DNA of 64,000 nucleotides from Bin87 sp963665395 (GCA_963665395.2 OY762251.1:1674001-1738000); one strand, 5' to 3'; positions 50,638-60,300 are shown, counted from the stretch's first letter. Translations and numbers: made by a program. The notes: generated by a model from the letters alone, not told the origin.

Positions 50638-51981
50638 ATGGCACAGGCAGCCGGCGTCAGTCCTTCCCAACCCGCCACGCAGGACGCGGAGCCGCGCACC
50701 AAGGGCTCCGTCATGGCGACCACCCTGGTGGGCGCCCACGCCTTCGAGCACCTGTACGCTCACAGCATCCCAGTCATCATCCTCGCCATCATCACCGAGT
50801 TCGAGCTGGGCGCGTTGAGCGTCGGCGCGGTGGTGGCCATCCGCTCCATCTTCGGCGGCATCACCAGCACCGCCGGCGGCTTCCTGGTTGACCTCTTCCA
50901 CCACCGGGTTGCCTTCGTGCTGTCCATCAGCACCTTTATGATTGGCCTGGGCTACCTGCTCATGTCCATCGCGCCATCGTATGCGTTGATACTGTGCGCC
51001 CTGGCCCTGGGTTCCATGGGCAGCGCGTTGTGGCATCCACCGGCCCTGGGGCTGCTGGCCCGCCGGTTCCCGGAGCGGCGCGGTCTGTTCATCTCCATGC
51101 ACCGCTCCACGGGCAGCATCGGCGACGTTATCGGCCCGCTGGCCGCCGGCGCGCTGATTGCCGGCGCCCTGACCTGGACCGGCGGCGCCGGCGATGCCGA
51201 GGTTGGGGTGTCCTTCCCGCTGCCCTGGGGCACCGTTGACTGGCGTTACATCCTGGGGTTCAGCACGCCGATTATGTTCATCGCCACCGTGGCCATCTTC
51301 TTCCTGCTGCGCCACGCCGGCAGCGAGCGGCCGGTCAACGTGGACATCGGCGCGCGCGTCCGCACCAACTGGGCCGGCATGAAGGACGCCTTCCGCGGCA
51401 CCGGGATGTGGGCCATCTTCACCGTCTCGGCGGTGCGCGGCATGGCTGACCGCTCATTGGTCTTCCTGGTTCCGCTGTACCTGATCCACCTGGGAGTGAG
51501 CGAGTTCCAGGCCGCGGTCCACGTCATGTTGATGGTGCTGCCCGGCATCCTCTTCGGCCCCATCATCGGCTCGCTTTCCGACCGGGTGGGCCGTCGTCCG
51601 CTGATTATCTTCATCATGGGCATCACCACGATGCTCACCATCGCCATCATCATGGTCAGCGGCGAGGGCTACACTGCCTGGATCACCGCATTCGTCGCCA
51701 TCTACGGGATGCTGAACTTCTCGGTGAACAACCTGACCCAGGCAGCGGCGGCCGACATCGCCGCCGGCCGCCGGCTGGAGTCCAGCTTCCTCGGCCTGAT
51801 GTGGGGCAACAACACCCTGTTCGGAGCCATTGCAGCGTTCATGATCTTCGGCCCGGTGGAATGGTTCGACTGGCAGTACGGCTTCTTCATCGCTGCCGCC
51901 ATCTACTTCGCCGGCTTCCTGGTCTCCCTGCTGATACCGGGCAAGCCCCGGGAGCCGGAAGCCGTGGCCATGCCCGCTTAG
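50638..51981 (+). CDS. MFS transporter
   Basis: A 447-residue twelve-helix major facilitator. Motif-like loop sequences are DLFHHRVAFVLSISTFMIGL between early helices and GSLSDRVGRRPLIIFIMGIT (the second-half copy of motif A). A charged central loop (NVDIGARVRTNWAGMKDAF) divides the halves. Start ATG 50638 has AAGGAG 12 bases upstream. It most resembles the fosmidomycin-resistance/sugar-type MFS branches, but substrate is not inferable. Confidence 0.9.
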   Translation: MAQAAGVSPSQPATQDAEPRTKGSVMATTLVGAHAFEHLYAHSIPVIILAIITEFELGALSVGAVVAIRSIFGGITSTAGGFLVDLFHHRVAFVLSISTFMIGLGYLLMSIAPSYALILCALALGSMGSALWHPPALGLLARRFPERRGLFISMHRSTGSIGDVIGPLAAGALIAGALTWTGGAGDAEVGVSFPLPWGTVDWRYILGFSTPIMFIATVAIFFLLRHAGSERPVNVDIGARVRTNWAGMKDAFRGTGMWAIFTVSAVRGMADRSLVFLVPLYLIHLGVSEFQAAVHVMLMVLPGILFGPIIGSLSDRVGRRPLIIFIMGITTMLTIAIIMVSGEGYTAWITAFVAIYGMLNFSVNNLTQAAAADIAAGRRLESSFLGLMWGNNTLFGAIAAFMIFGPVEWFDWQYGFFIAAAIYFAGFLVSLLIPGKPREPEAVAMPA

Positions 51982-52008
51982 TGGAAGAGCCTCAAAGGAG
52001 GCCAGGAA

Positions 52009-52242
52009 ATGACAACCGAAAAAGACATTGCCGGCAATATGCCGCCCGATCTGCCCCAAGCCGACGATCCCTTACTGGAATTGTTGTTGTCGGCCCCCGA
52101 AGACGACGAGGAGCTGGACGAAGCAACCCTGGCGGCCCTGCGGGAAGCGGAAGCAGACCTCGCGGCAGGGAGGATACTAACGAGCCGTGAATTGGCGGAC
52201 AGCTTACACCAGGCGCGCCGAACGGGATTTGAGGACAATTGA
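52009..52242 (+). CDS. antitoxin of RelE pair
   Basis: A 77-residue highly acidic protein (LLLSAPEDDEELDEATLAAL and AEADLAAGRILTSRELADSL) typical of the small antitoxins placed just before RelE/ParE toxins in this genome style. Strong AAAGGAGG site about nine bases before the ATG. It overlaps the toxin gene by 56 bases. Confidence 0.75.
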   Translation: MTTEKDIAGNMPPDLPQADDPLLELLLSAPEDDEELDEATLAALREAEADLAAGRILTSRELADSLHQARRTGFEDN

Positions 52243-52444
52243 CCCTCCGGTGGCTGAGCGTGTGCAACAGGCCATAGAGCGTCTCGCCACGACCGGGCAA
52301 GGCGACGTAGCGCGTTTGCGCGGCTACCCGGATCGATGGCGACTGCGTGTTGGCTCATGGCGGGTATTGTTTGCTTACGATTTTGATAGCCGGACCATAT
52401 CGGTTCTGACTGTTGGACACCGGCGCGAGGCTTACCGCAGATAA
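52187..52444 (+). CDS. RelE/ParE-family toxin
   Basis: An 85-residue RelE-fold toxin: WRTAYTRRAERDLRTIDPPV, then RLRGYPDRWRLRVGSWRVLF and a final ISVLTVGHRREAYRR. The G-x-W-R-V-L-F and GHRREAY blocks are the usual conserved core. RelE members cleave mRNA on the ribosome; ParE members inhibit gyrase, and sequence alone does not decide. GTG 52187 is the likely start, inside the antitoxin gene. Confidence 0.88.
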   Translation: MNWRTAYTRRAERDLRTIDPPVAERVQQAIERLATTGQGDVARLRGYPDRWRLRVGSWRVLFAYDFDSRTISVLTVGHRREAYRR

Positions 52445-52495
52445 CGCGCGTCGGAAGCGTCGCCTGAGCCGGCTTGAGCTGAGGAGAAAGTCTCG

Positions 52496-53152
52496 ATGAC
52501 CGCCGCCCGCGCCGCCGGCTTGTTCCTCCTCCTAACCGCATTGGCGACCGCCATCTCGGTGATGACCCGCCTGCTGGCCGACGCCGACCAGCCCACTCTT
52601 GCCGAGTCGCTGCTGGCAATCATCGCCAACCGTGGGTACTACGCCACGGGCGGCGTGGCTCGGCTGGTGTCGGGACTGGCTTTGCTGGCGGCGGCGTGGT
52701 TCCTTTGGCGCGCCATGGCCGATTACCACCGGCCGGCGGTGAGTTTGGCCGCCGCGTTGCTGGCGGCGTCGGGGCTGATTACGGCGGTGTCCGGCGTGTG
52801 CGCCTTAGCGATTGCCGCATCGCTGCCGACCGCGGCGGCGACCGGCGAGGGCCTGCCCAACCTGAAACCGCTGGCCGACGCCCGGTGGTTCACCGGGGCG
52901 CTGGGGTTCACCCTGGCCGGATTAGGGCTGATTGCCCTGGGGCCGGCGCAATGGCGCATCGGCGGGCTTCTGAAAATCACTGCCGTTGCCGACGTGATAA
53001 TCGGCGTCGCCATGCTGTTCATCTGGGTGGACGCCGCCACCGTGATGCACCGCATATCCGGCGTAGCGTTCCTGCTATGGCTCATTGTCAGCGGTGTCTG
53101 GCTGGTGGCCGGCCTGTTGAAAACACCGGAACCCGTTGCCGCGTCCCGGTAG
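52496..53152 (+). CDS. DUF4386-like integral membrane protein
   Basis: A 218-residue protein with six hydrophobic helices. It includes the arrangement AARAAGLFLLLTALATAISV, then GGVARLVSGLALLAAAWFLW and HRISGVAFLLWLIVSGVWLV typical of DUF4386. Start ATG 52496 follows GAGGAGA. Its stop codon TAG (53150-53152) is formed by the first bases of the 28-bp palindrome, so the original C-terminus was probably longer or different. Function unknown. Confidence 0.75.
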   Translation: MTAARAAGLFLLLTALATAISVMTRLLADADQPTLAESLLAIIANRGYYATGGVARLVSGLALLAAAWFLWRAMADYHRPAVSLAAALLAASGLITAVSGVCALAIAASLPTAAATGEGLPNLKPLADARWFTGALGFTLAGLGLIALGPAQWRIGGLLKITAVADVIIGVAMLFIWVDAATVMHRISGVAFLLWLIVSGVWLVAGLLKTPEPVAASR

Positions 53153-53176
53153 GGGCGAATAATTATTCGCCCCTAC
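53149..53176. repeat. 28-bp perfect palindrome, copy 1
   Basis: Begins GTAGGGGCGAATAATT and reads the same on the other strand. Other copies are at 60061-60084 (24-bp core) and 63550-63577. This one overlaps the end of the DUF4386-like gene. Confidence 0.9.
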
Positions 53177-53205
53177 GCAACAATCGCATCAAGGAGAAAT
53201 CGGAT

Positions 53206-53688
53206 ATGGCCACCCGCGAAGAAAACCTGGCCACCGTGCGCCGCGTCCGCGATGAGCTGACCACCCTGCTGGACGGCATGGACTACTGCCTGGACTGGAA
53301 GGACGGGGACAACTGGTGCGCCCGCGAGGTGCTGTACCACCTGGTGGACACCCCGGAAGGCGGCATCGGCAGCGTCATCGCCGGCGTCCTGGACGGCAAC
53401 CTGGCGGAGGTAACCATCCTGCCCGACATCAGCAACATGACCCCCGAGCGCATGACCGCCGACATCGACGAGGCGCTGGCCGGGCCGCTATCCATCCTCC
53501 AAACCGCCGAGGACGCCATCGCCAACGCCGCCGACACTGATTTCGAGCAGCGCACCGCCATGGCCCACCTGCCGCACCGGGGGATTCACGAGGTACGCCC
53601 AGCCCAATCGTTCATCGACGGCCTGGAACGGCATTGGGGCGAACACCTGGCGCAGCTGCGGGCGATACGGGAGGCGCTGGGGATGTGA
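53206..53688 (+). CDS. DinB-superfamily protein
   Basis: A 160-residue four-helix-bundle protein from ATG 53206, with AAGGAG nine bases upstream. Typical DinB features are the helix with WCAREVLYHLVDTPEG (His candidate metal ligand) and the C-terminal FIDGLERHWGEHLAQLRAIR, which supplies two more His. Members are metal-dependent enzymes such as thiol transferases. The context gives no substrate. Confidence 0.8.
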   Translation: MATREENLATVRRVRDELTTLLDGMDYCLDWKDGDNWCAREVLYHLVDTPEGGIGSVIAGVLDGNLAEVTILPDISNMTPERMTADIDEALAGPLSILQTAEDAIANAADTDFEQRTAMAHLPHRGIHEVRPAQSFIDGLERHWGEHLAQLRAIREALGM

Positions 53689-53695
53689 TGATGGC

Positions 53696-54271
53696 CTACA
53701 ACCTGGGCTGGTAGCGGTCGGATTCCAGGCAAGTATCGTAAAGGGCTTTGTCGATGGGGATGAACGTCGTACCTCTAATTCCCGATGACTGCCTTTCGGG
53801 AATTTCAGGAAAAGACGATTGAATGGTCACAAACCGCCTTTGCTTTCGCGCCACTTCTTTCGCCCGCCGCACTGCCGGAGCAAAATCCGCATCTTGGCTG
53901 ACGATGATGGCAATGTCGTATTCCTGCTCGTAAGTGTCCGTTACCAAGTCTATGGCCAGGCTGATGTCAGTGCCTTTCTCCCGCCCGTTACGGCTCACCG
54001 CGCCGCGGGTAACGACAATCCCCTGATTGCGCAAACGTCGGAGCTTGTCGTTCCAGAATTGATGCCATTGCCCTGAACTTGGAACGCCCGTGTAGAAGCA
54101 AACCTTCGTCAGAATACCGCCCGGGATCAGAGCCACCAGCGCGGCTGCCAGTTTGGCGACATCATAGCTGGGCCAGTTATACGGCGACGCTTGAACGCTA
54201 CCGCCGGTTCCCCAAGCCACGCGGGCGAGGTGATAAAGGTTTTGACCGTCAATGAGGACTATGGTGCGCAT
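53696..54271 (-). CDS. NYN-domain (LabA/DUF88-like) nuclease
   Basis: A 191-residue single-domain NYN protein. It begins RTIVLIDGQNLYHLARVAWG (first catalytic Asp), continues KVCFYTGVPSSG and GTDISLAIDLVTDTYEQEYD (D), and ends the core with IAIIVSQDADFAPAVRRAKE (D). All acidic ligands are present, so RNase activity is expected. ATG 54271 is three bases from a T-run that ends a strong hairpin (54275-54321). The gene lies alone on the minus strand, tail to tail with the DinB gene. Confidence 0.92.
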   Translation of the reverse strand: MRTIVLIDGQNLYHLARVAWGTGGSVQASPYNWPSYDVAKLAAALVALIPGGILTKVCFYTGVPSSGQWHQFWNDKLRRLRNQGIVVTRGAVSRNGREKGTDISLAIDLVTDTYEQEYDIAIIVSQDADFAPAVRRAKEVARKQRRFVTIQSSFPEIPERQSSGIRGTTFIPIDKALYDTCLESDRYQPRL

Positions 54272-54274
54272 GAT

Positions 54275-54321
54275 AAAAAAACCCGCCCGGGGAATGGAGT
54301 AATCCATTCGCTGCGGACGGG
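54275..54321 (-). terminator. intrinsic terminator in the NYN leader (attenuator candidate)
   Basis: Read on the minus strand, CCCGTCCG pairs with CGGGCGGG (8 bp) and inside it GAATGGA pairs with TCCATTC (7 bp, loop TTAC), followed by seven T. It stands just before the NYN start codon. No minus-strand gene lies upstream, so it can only affect the NYN transcript itself or plus-strand transcription. Confidence 0.6.
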
Positions 54322-54451
54322 GTGTAAATCCCGTACAAGGTAGCGCATCGGCATTTCGGTGTCAACCGGGCGATTCGCCCCGATTGACACCCCCGGAACG
54401 GCGTGGTTATATTTCAGCAACCACTACACAGCAGAATGGAGGAAACCCAAT

Positions 54452-55303
54452 ATGACTACACAGAGAGGACGAGTCAGGTTTGAAGCGGGCAACGTCGGTT
54501 TCGTGGTCCAGCATGAGCTGTGGGACGGCAACATCCAGGACCACTCCGACCAGGGCGTGGTTATCCTGGTCGAAGTCGGCGACGCCACCGCGCTGCGCTT
54601 CAATTGCTTCGACATCGAGAAGAGCTACGTGTACGCCCCCGAGGGCAAGAACGTGATGTATCGCATGGACCACACCACCGATGGCAACCCCATCGGCTGG
54701 TCCGTCAAGACCATCCGCAACAACCTCGCCACCATGCTCACCGAGGCCGGCTTCGCCGACGCCGCCGGCGCCCTGGACCAGGCTGCCATCAACGCCGCGT
54801 TGGAAGAAGTGGATAGCACGGCCCGGGTCAAGTTCGCCGGCGAGCGCAACACCGTCAAGCACAACCGGGGCACCGACATCATCGAGGCCGGCAACATCCG
54901 CTTCGGGCTGGAAATGCGCCGCCAGGCCTCCGGCGACGGCGGCTTGGCCATCCACGTCCTCAGCGACCTGGCCGGCAACACGGGCCGCGTCTTCACCGAG
55001 GAGACCGAGCTGCTGGCCTTCGACTGCTTCCGCGACGAGCCCCACTACCACTACGGCCCCCGCAACAAGAACCACCGCATCTTCTGGGACAAGACCCTGG
55101 TTCCCGACCCCCTGGGCTGGTGCCTGGACCAGTTCAAGACCGGCAAGCTCAAGGCGATGCTGGAACGCGCCGGCTACCCCGGCGTAGCCGCCGACCTCGA
55201 CGAGGACCTGCTCGCCACGGTCATTCCCCAGGTGGAAGCCCGGGGACGGGAAATGGAAGCCGGCGGCATACCCGCCGAGGTAACTCCCAACCTGGTGCAG
55301 TAG
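54452..55303 (+). CDS. two-repeat protein of unknown function (DUF7700-like)
   Basis: A 283-residue soluble acidic protein from ATG 54452 behind GGAGGA. It consists of two related halves: half one has GNVGFVVQHELWDGNIQDHS, LRFNCFDIEKSYVYAPEGKN and NPIGWSVKTIRNNLATMLTE; half two has GNIRFGLEMRRQASGDGGLA, LLAFDCFRDEPHYHYGPRNK and DPLGWCLDQFKTGKLKAMLE. Each half is a beta domain followed by a helix and the P(I/L)GW motif. The duplication suggests a symmetric fold or binding of two similar ligands. I believe this corresponds to DUF7700, but a profile search is needed. A strong terminator follows. Confidence 0.65.
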   Translation: MTTQRGRVRFEAGNVGFVVQHELWDGNIQDHSDQGVVILVEVGDATALRFNCFDIEKSYVYAPEGKNVMYRMDHTTDGNPIGWSVKTIRNNLATMLTEAGFADAAGALDQAAINAALEEVDSTARVKFAGERNTVKHNRGTDIIEAGNIRFGLEMRRQASGDGGLAIHVLSDLAGNTGRVFTEETELLAFDCFRDEPHYHYGPRNKNHRIFWDKTLVPDPLGWCLDQFKTGKLKAMLERAGYPGVAADLDEDLLATVIPQVEARGREMEAGGIPAEVTPNLVQ

Positions 55304-55340
55304 AACGACCGCCCCACAGCGGGCAAACGCGGCATCCCCA

Positions 55341-55374
55341 ACCGCCGCCGGCGCGCCCGGCGGCGGTTTCTTTC
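55341..55374 (+). terminator. intrinsic terminator
   Basis: ACCGCCGCCGG and CCCGGCGGCGGT form an 11-bp GC stem with a tiny loop, followed by TTTCTTTC, 38 bases after the two-repeat gene. Confidence 0.85.
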
Positions 55375-55448
55375 GTTGGCGGCGTTGACGAACTCCCCGG
55401 CAGTCTGTAACTATAAAACACCGACATTCGGCACAGGCGGAAACTACG

Positions 55449-55763
55449 ATGGTCAAAATACAACTGGAAATATCAGATGCGGAACGGGAGCGCTTTGTCA
55501 CCCAGGCAAAGCGGCAGGGCATGACCCTGGACGCCTGGCTGGTGAAAATCGCCCGCCAACACGTAGTGGAAGCTGAGGCCGCGGACGACGCAGCGCCGCC
55601 CGCTAAAACCCCGTCCGGCAATGCGGGGCAATCCATTCTGGCGATGTTTGACGAAATCCACCGGTCAATGCCGGAGGGCGCGTTTGACGAGCTCCCGACC
55701 GATGGGGCGCGAAACTACAAGCACTATCTGTACGGCTGGCCCAAAGAGGCGGACGAGCAGTGA
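55449..55763 (+). CDS. antitoxin of PIN pair
   Basis: A 104-residue protein. The first ~35 residues (VKIQLEISDAERERFVTQAK then MTLDAWLVKIARQ) fit a ribbon-helix-helix DNA-binding domain, and the C-terminal half (SILAMFDEIHRSMPEGAFDE then GARNYKHYLYGWPKE) would bind the toxin. It overlaps the PIN gene by four bases (GTGA). The ending with YGWPKE is common to antitoxins paired with such PIN toxins. Confidence 0.8.
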   Translation: MVKIQLEISDAERERFVTQAKRQGMTLDAWLVKIARQHVVEAEAADDAAPPAKTPSGNAGQSILAMFDEIHRSMPEGAFDELPTDGARNYKHYLYGWPKEADEQ

Positions 55764-56188
55764 CCGATGCCGCAAGTGAGGTGTTCGCGGATACCGGCTA
55801 CTGGATAGCCATGCACAACACCGAGGATGAGTGGCACCAGAGAGCGCGGGAGGCAGTTGCATCGTTGGTGAACAAGAGAATAGTCACCAGTGAAATGGTT
55901 TTGGTTGAATTCTTGAACTTTTGCAGCAGGCGTGGAGCGGCCAGCCGACGGCTGGCTGCCATTACGGTGCAGCAGCTTTGGGACAACCCCAGCATAAAGG
56001 TCATACCTCAAGACAGCTCGCAACTGAAAGCGGCAGTGCAACGCTACGCCAACCGTCTGGATCAACGCCGGAGCGTCACCGACTGTGCCAGCTTTCTGAT
56101 AATGGAAGAAAGGGGCATTGCAGAAGCGTTGGCCTATGACATTGACTTTGTGCAGGCCGGTTTTCGGGCGCTTCTGCGGGAAGTCTGA
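55760..56188 (+). CDS. PIN-domain toxin (VapC-like)
   Basis: A 142-residue PIN ribonuclease. Metal ligands are in EVFADTGYWIAMHN (D), EMVLVEFLNFCSRRG (E), QRRSVTDCASFLIME (D) and LAYDIDFVQAGF (D). All are intact. Coupled to the antitoxin upstream. It should act on RNA, with target unknown. Confidence 0.92.
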   Translation: MTDAASEVFADTGYWIAMHNTEDEWHQRAREAVASLVNKRIVTSEMVLVEFLNFCSRRGAASRRLAAITVQQLWDNPSIKVIPQDSSQLKAAVQRYANRLDQRRSVTDCASFLIMEERGIAEALAYDIDFVQAGFRALLREV

Positions 56189-56220
56189 TTAACATCCGTG
56201 CATTTTATGCCTACGTATCG

Positions 56221-56505
56221 TCAGCGATTTTCCCCTGTCTTGCAAAGGCGGTGGGGGCTGCGCACGCGCCCCCACCGCCTTTGATGACGGTAAATGCTGT
56301 GCATAACCGCGTCGGGGCGACGCTCCCGCAGCCGGCGCGACAGCGTCGCCTCATTTTCGCCAATTTCGTAGTCGCCCGTGATGACGTCAATAATCACGTA
56401 CTTGTCCGCGTCGGCCGGCGTCATCTTGGGGCGGATCTTGGCCTCGTAGATGACGTGAGCGCGGCGCTCCTGCTCGGCGTAGGGGATTTTGCTGTCGGTG
56501 GGCAT
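56221..56505 (-). CDS. small conserved hypothetical protein
   Basis: A 94-residue protein starting at ATG 56505 (PTDSKIPYAEQERRAHVIYE). Conserved-looking features are KIRPKMTPADADKYVIIDVI, TGDYEIGENEATLSRRLRER and a basic tail RRPDAVMHSIYRHQRRWGRV. A TGDYEI segment followed by RRP is shared with small proteins that I recall from cyanobacteria and Chloroflexota, of unknown role. It is the only minus-strand gene in this stretch. Confidence 0.6.
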   Translation of the reverse strand: MPTDSKIPYAEQERRAHVIYEAKIRPKMTPADADKYVIIDVITGDYEIGENEATLSRRLRERRPDAVMHSIYRHQRRWGRVRSPHRLCKTGENR

Positions 56506-56673
56506 GGCGGCCTCCAGGGCGCGGCTTTCAGTGGTTTGGCGGTTATAGTGTACTATGTTATCGTCCGCTGATTCTTCAACCATCACGGTCACGCCGCCAT
56601 GCCCTCCTACCTGCACATCGAGCGTTACCAGCGGCAACTAACGCGATAGACTTTCCAAGGAGAACCCAAACCA

Positions 56674-57300
56674 ATGATCATTGACTCACAAATGCTCGTT
56701 GTTACACCGAGGCAACTAGAACTTGATCGGTGCCCTCATTGCAAGGTTGCAACCCCTAATTTGGAGAGGTTCCAAGGGATTGCAACCGCAGACTCAACAG
56801 GAGGGAATCACCGCAAATGGGATTTTTACCACTGCTCCAGGTGCGGCGGCGTTGTTGTTGCCGCATGGACGGAGGACCCTGATGGAAAATCGGTACGCCT
56901 TGAAATGTACCCTGGCAGCGAAGATATCGACGCATCCATAGACGATATGGCCAGGTACTACCTGCAGCATTGCAAGGACAACCTCCCCTCACCACCAGCC
57001 GCAGTGATACTTGCGGCCAGCGCGGTCGACGCGATGCTCAAAGCCAAAGGGTACAAAGTCGGCAAACTTTACCCGCGCATCAAAAAAGCCGAGGCTGACC
57101 ACATCATCACGGCAGATATGGCTACTTGGGCGCACCAGGTAAGACTGGATGCAAACGACCAGAGGCACGCCGATGAAAGCGCATCGCTCCCAACCAGAGA
57201 GGATGCACAAAGGTCGCTGGATTTCGCTATGGCTTTGGCTGAAATCCTGTTCGTGCTGCCGGCAAGGGTTACACGAGGACTAAACGAGAGCGTGAATTAA
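56674..57300 (+). CDS. DUF4145-containing zinc-ribbon protein
   Basis: A 208-residue protein from ATG 56674 with AAGGAGA upstream. The N-terminal part has paired cysteines (LDRCPHCKVATPN and FYHCSRCGGVVVAAW), a zinc ribbon. The C-terminal part is a helical DUF4145 domain (PPAAVILAASAVDAMLKAKG then LYPRIKKAEADHIITADMAT and NDQRHADESASLPTREDA). DUF4145 proteins regularly accompany restriction enzymes and other defence genes; restriction enzyme 3 begins 22 bases after its stop. The pair is likely co-transcribed. Confidence 0.85.
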   Translation: MIIDSQMLVVTPRQLELDRCPHCKVATPNLERFQGIATADSTGGNHRKWDFYHCSRCGGVVVAAWTEDPDGKSVRLEMYPGSEDIDASIDDMARYYLQHCKDNLPSPPAAVILAASAVDAMLKAKGYKVGKLYPRIKKAEADHIITADMATWAHQVRLDANDQRHADESASLPTREDAQRSLDFAMALAEILFVLPARVTRGLNESVN

Positions 57301-57322
57301 CGCATCTTTTGACCGTCTCATC

Positions 57323-60300
57323 ATGCCCACCTACCCGCACATTGAACGCTACCGCGCCGAGCTGGACCGCCTCGTCCAGTTCGGCGGCTCCGATAGCGAG
57401 CTGAACATCCGCCCGGCCTTCCAGAACTGCCTGGCCGCCTACTGCGCCGACCACCGGGAGCGCTTGGCCCTGGTGCCCGAGCTGCGCGTGGGCAACGGCA
57501 GCGTGATCCCCGACGGCACGGTGAAGGACTCCCTCCGCATGGCCCGCGGCTATTGGGAAGCCAAGGATACCCACGACGACCTGGACGCCGAGATACAGGC
57601 CAAGTTCAACCGGGGCTACCCCAGGGACAACATCGTATTCGAGGACTCCCAAACCGCCGTCCTCTTCCAGAACGGCCAGGAGGCCATGCGGGTTGATATG
57701 GCAAACGCCGCCGGCCTGCATCGTCTCATCCGCCGCTTCCTGGACTACGAGCTGCCGGAAATCGGAGAGTTCCGCCAGGCGCGGCAGCAGTTCAAGACCG
57801 ACCTGCCCGCCGTGCTGGAAAACCTCCGCGCCACCGTCGCCGACGCCGAGGCTGCCAATCCCGACTACCAGGACGCCGCCGGCGTCTTCCTCGCCCTGTG
57901 CCGGCGCAGCATCAGCCCCGAAGTCTCCGACGCCGACGTGCGCGAGATGCTGTTGCAGCACATCCTCACCGAGGACATATTCCTCCGCGTCTTCTCCAAC
58001 GTCCAGTTCCACCGGGAGAACAACGTGGCGCGGCAGCTGGACGCCCTGGCGCAAACCTTCTTCACCGGCCCGGTCCGCCGCGAGGCCATCGACCGCCTCC
58101 GCGCCTACTACGCCGCCATCGGTCGCACCGCCGACGAGATTGCCGACTACGCCGAAAAACAGCAGTTCCTCAAGGCCATCTACGAGGACTTCTACCAGGC
58201 TTACAACCCCGCCGCCGCCGACCGTCTCGGCGTCGTCTATACCCCCAACGAGGTGGTGGACTTCATCATCCGGGGGACGGATTACCTGCTGCAACGACAC
58301 TTCGGCCGGACCCTGGCCGACGACAACGTGCGCATTTTGGACCCGGCCACGGGGACGGGAACCTTCATCACCAACCTGATCAACTACCTGCCCATTGACC
58401 GCTTGGAGCGCAAGTACCGGAACGAAATCTACGCCAACGAGGTGGCGATACTGCCCTACTACATCGCCAACCTCAACATCGAGTACACCTACCAGGAACG
58501 CACCGGCCGCTACCTGGAGTTCCCCAACCTCTGCTTCGTCGATACCCTGGACAACATGGACTGGCAGGGCGCAGGGGCCAGCGGCGGCGCGGTGCAGCGG
58601 CAGGCGGCGTTCAACCTGGGCGGCCTGTCGGAAGAGAACTGGATCCGGGTGCAGGAACAGAACGAGCAGCCCATCAGCGTCATCATCGGCAACCCGCCTT
58701 ACAACGCCAACCAGCAGAACGAGAACGACAATAACAAGAACCGGAAGTACCCCGACATTGACCGCCGCATCAGCGAGACTTACATCGCGGCCAGCACGGC
58801 GCAGAAGACCAAGCAGTACGATATGTACAAGCGGTTCATCCGCTGGGCATCCGATAGGTTGGCGGACGATGGGATTATCGCATTCATAACCAACCGCTCC
58901 TACATTGACAGCCACCAAGATGACGGTTTTCGCAAGATGGTGAGGGACGAGTTCAATGATCTGTACATAATCGATTTGGGCGGCGATATACGCAAAAGCG
59001 GGCGAGTCGGCAATGTCTTTGGCATCATGACCGGCGTGGCAGTGGGCTTCCTAGTGCGAGATGGAAATAAGCGCCGGCCCGGAGAAATACATTACCACGC
59101 CCTGGCTGACCAACAATCAGGGGTCGACAAACTGGCAGAACTCCAGTCGTTGAATCCGGAAAACATTTCCTTTGCGGACATAGAACCCGACTCCAAATTC
59201 AACTGGCTAGACCAATCGCACAGCGGCTTTGAGAAACTTCTGCCGCTGGCTAATCGGGAGACCAAGCTCGCCAAAACCGTTGCCGACGAGCAAGCGGTGT
59301 TCGGGCTGTTCTCACTCGGCATTGCTACTAACCGTGACGAATGGACTTACGATTTCGATTTCGACACGCTAGCGAACAAAGTGTTGTTCTTTTCAAATGT
59401 TTATCGGGAAGAAATGCAACGGTACGAAAAAGAAAGGCCGGATACCGCTGATTTGGGCAATTGGGTCAACAGGTCAATAAAATGGACCTCCGAACTGGAA
59501 AGCCATCTTGAGAAGGGCGATCCGGTGCATTTTTCAACCGCAGATATGACCCGTGCCATGTACCGCCCGTTCGTTGTCAAACATTGCTACTACGCGCCCA
59601 TCGTCACCCATCGCCGGTATCAAATGCCTCAAATTTTCCCGCACCAGCAAATCGCTGATAACCCTACAATCAATTTCGCTGCTCGGCATCGATCTTTCTA
59701 CGTCTTGGCATCAAACAAACTGGTTGACCTGCATTTCGTTGGTGACAACCAATGCCTCCCTCTCTACCGCTACACGGCGGACGGCGAGCGGGTCAGCAAC
59801 ATCACCGAGTGGGGCCTGCGCCAGTTCCGCGAGCATTACGGCGACGACGCCATCACCGCCGAGGACGTGTTCGCCTACACCTACGCCATGCTCCACGACC
59901 CGGCCTACCGCCAGCGCTACGAGATCGACCTGCGCCGGGAGTTCCCCCGCGTCTATTTCCAGGAGGATTTCCACTGGTGGGCCAGCAAGGGCCGGGAGTT
60001 GCTGGACTTGCACCTGGGGTTTGAGACGGCGGAGCCGTGGCCGTTGGAACGCAACGACGCAGGGGCGAATAATTATTCGCCCCTACGCGGGGACACCGCG
60101 CCCAAACCTGTCCTGCGGGCGGACCAGGAACGGGGCATCATCCGGCTGGACGAGCAGACCACGCTGGCCGGCGTCCCCAACGAGGCGTGGTGGTACGAGC
60201 TGGGCAGCCGCTCCGCGCTGGAGTGGGTCCTGGACCAGTACAAAGAACGCCGGCCCCGGGATCCGACGATACGGGAGCGGTTCAACACCTACCGCTTCGC

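Noticed and set aside
49744..51315. 523-residue minus-strand frame
   Set aside because: Spans the end of restriction enzyme 2 and the start of the MFS gene in antisense; no homology.
57269..58918. 549-residue minus-strand frame opposite restriction enzyme 3
   Set aside because: Val/Gly-rich antisense translation; the sense strand has clear methylase motifs.
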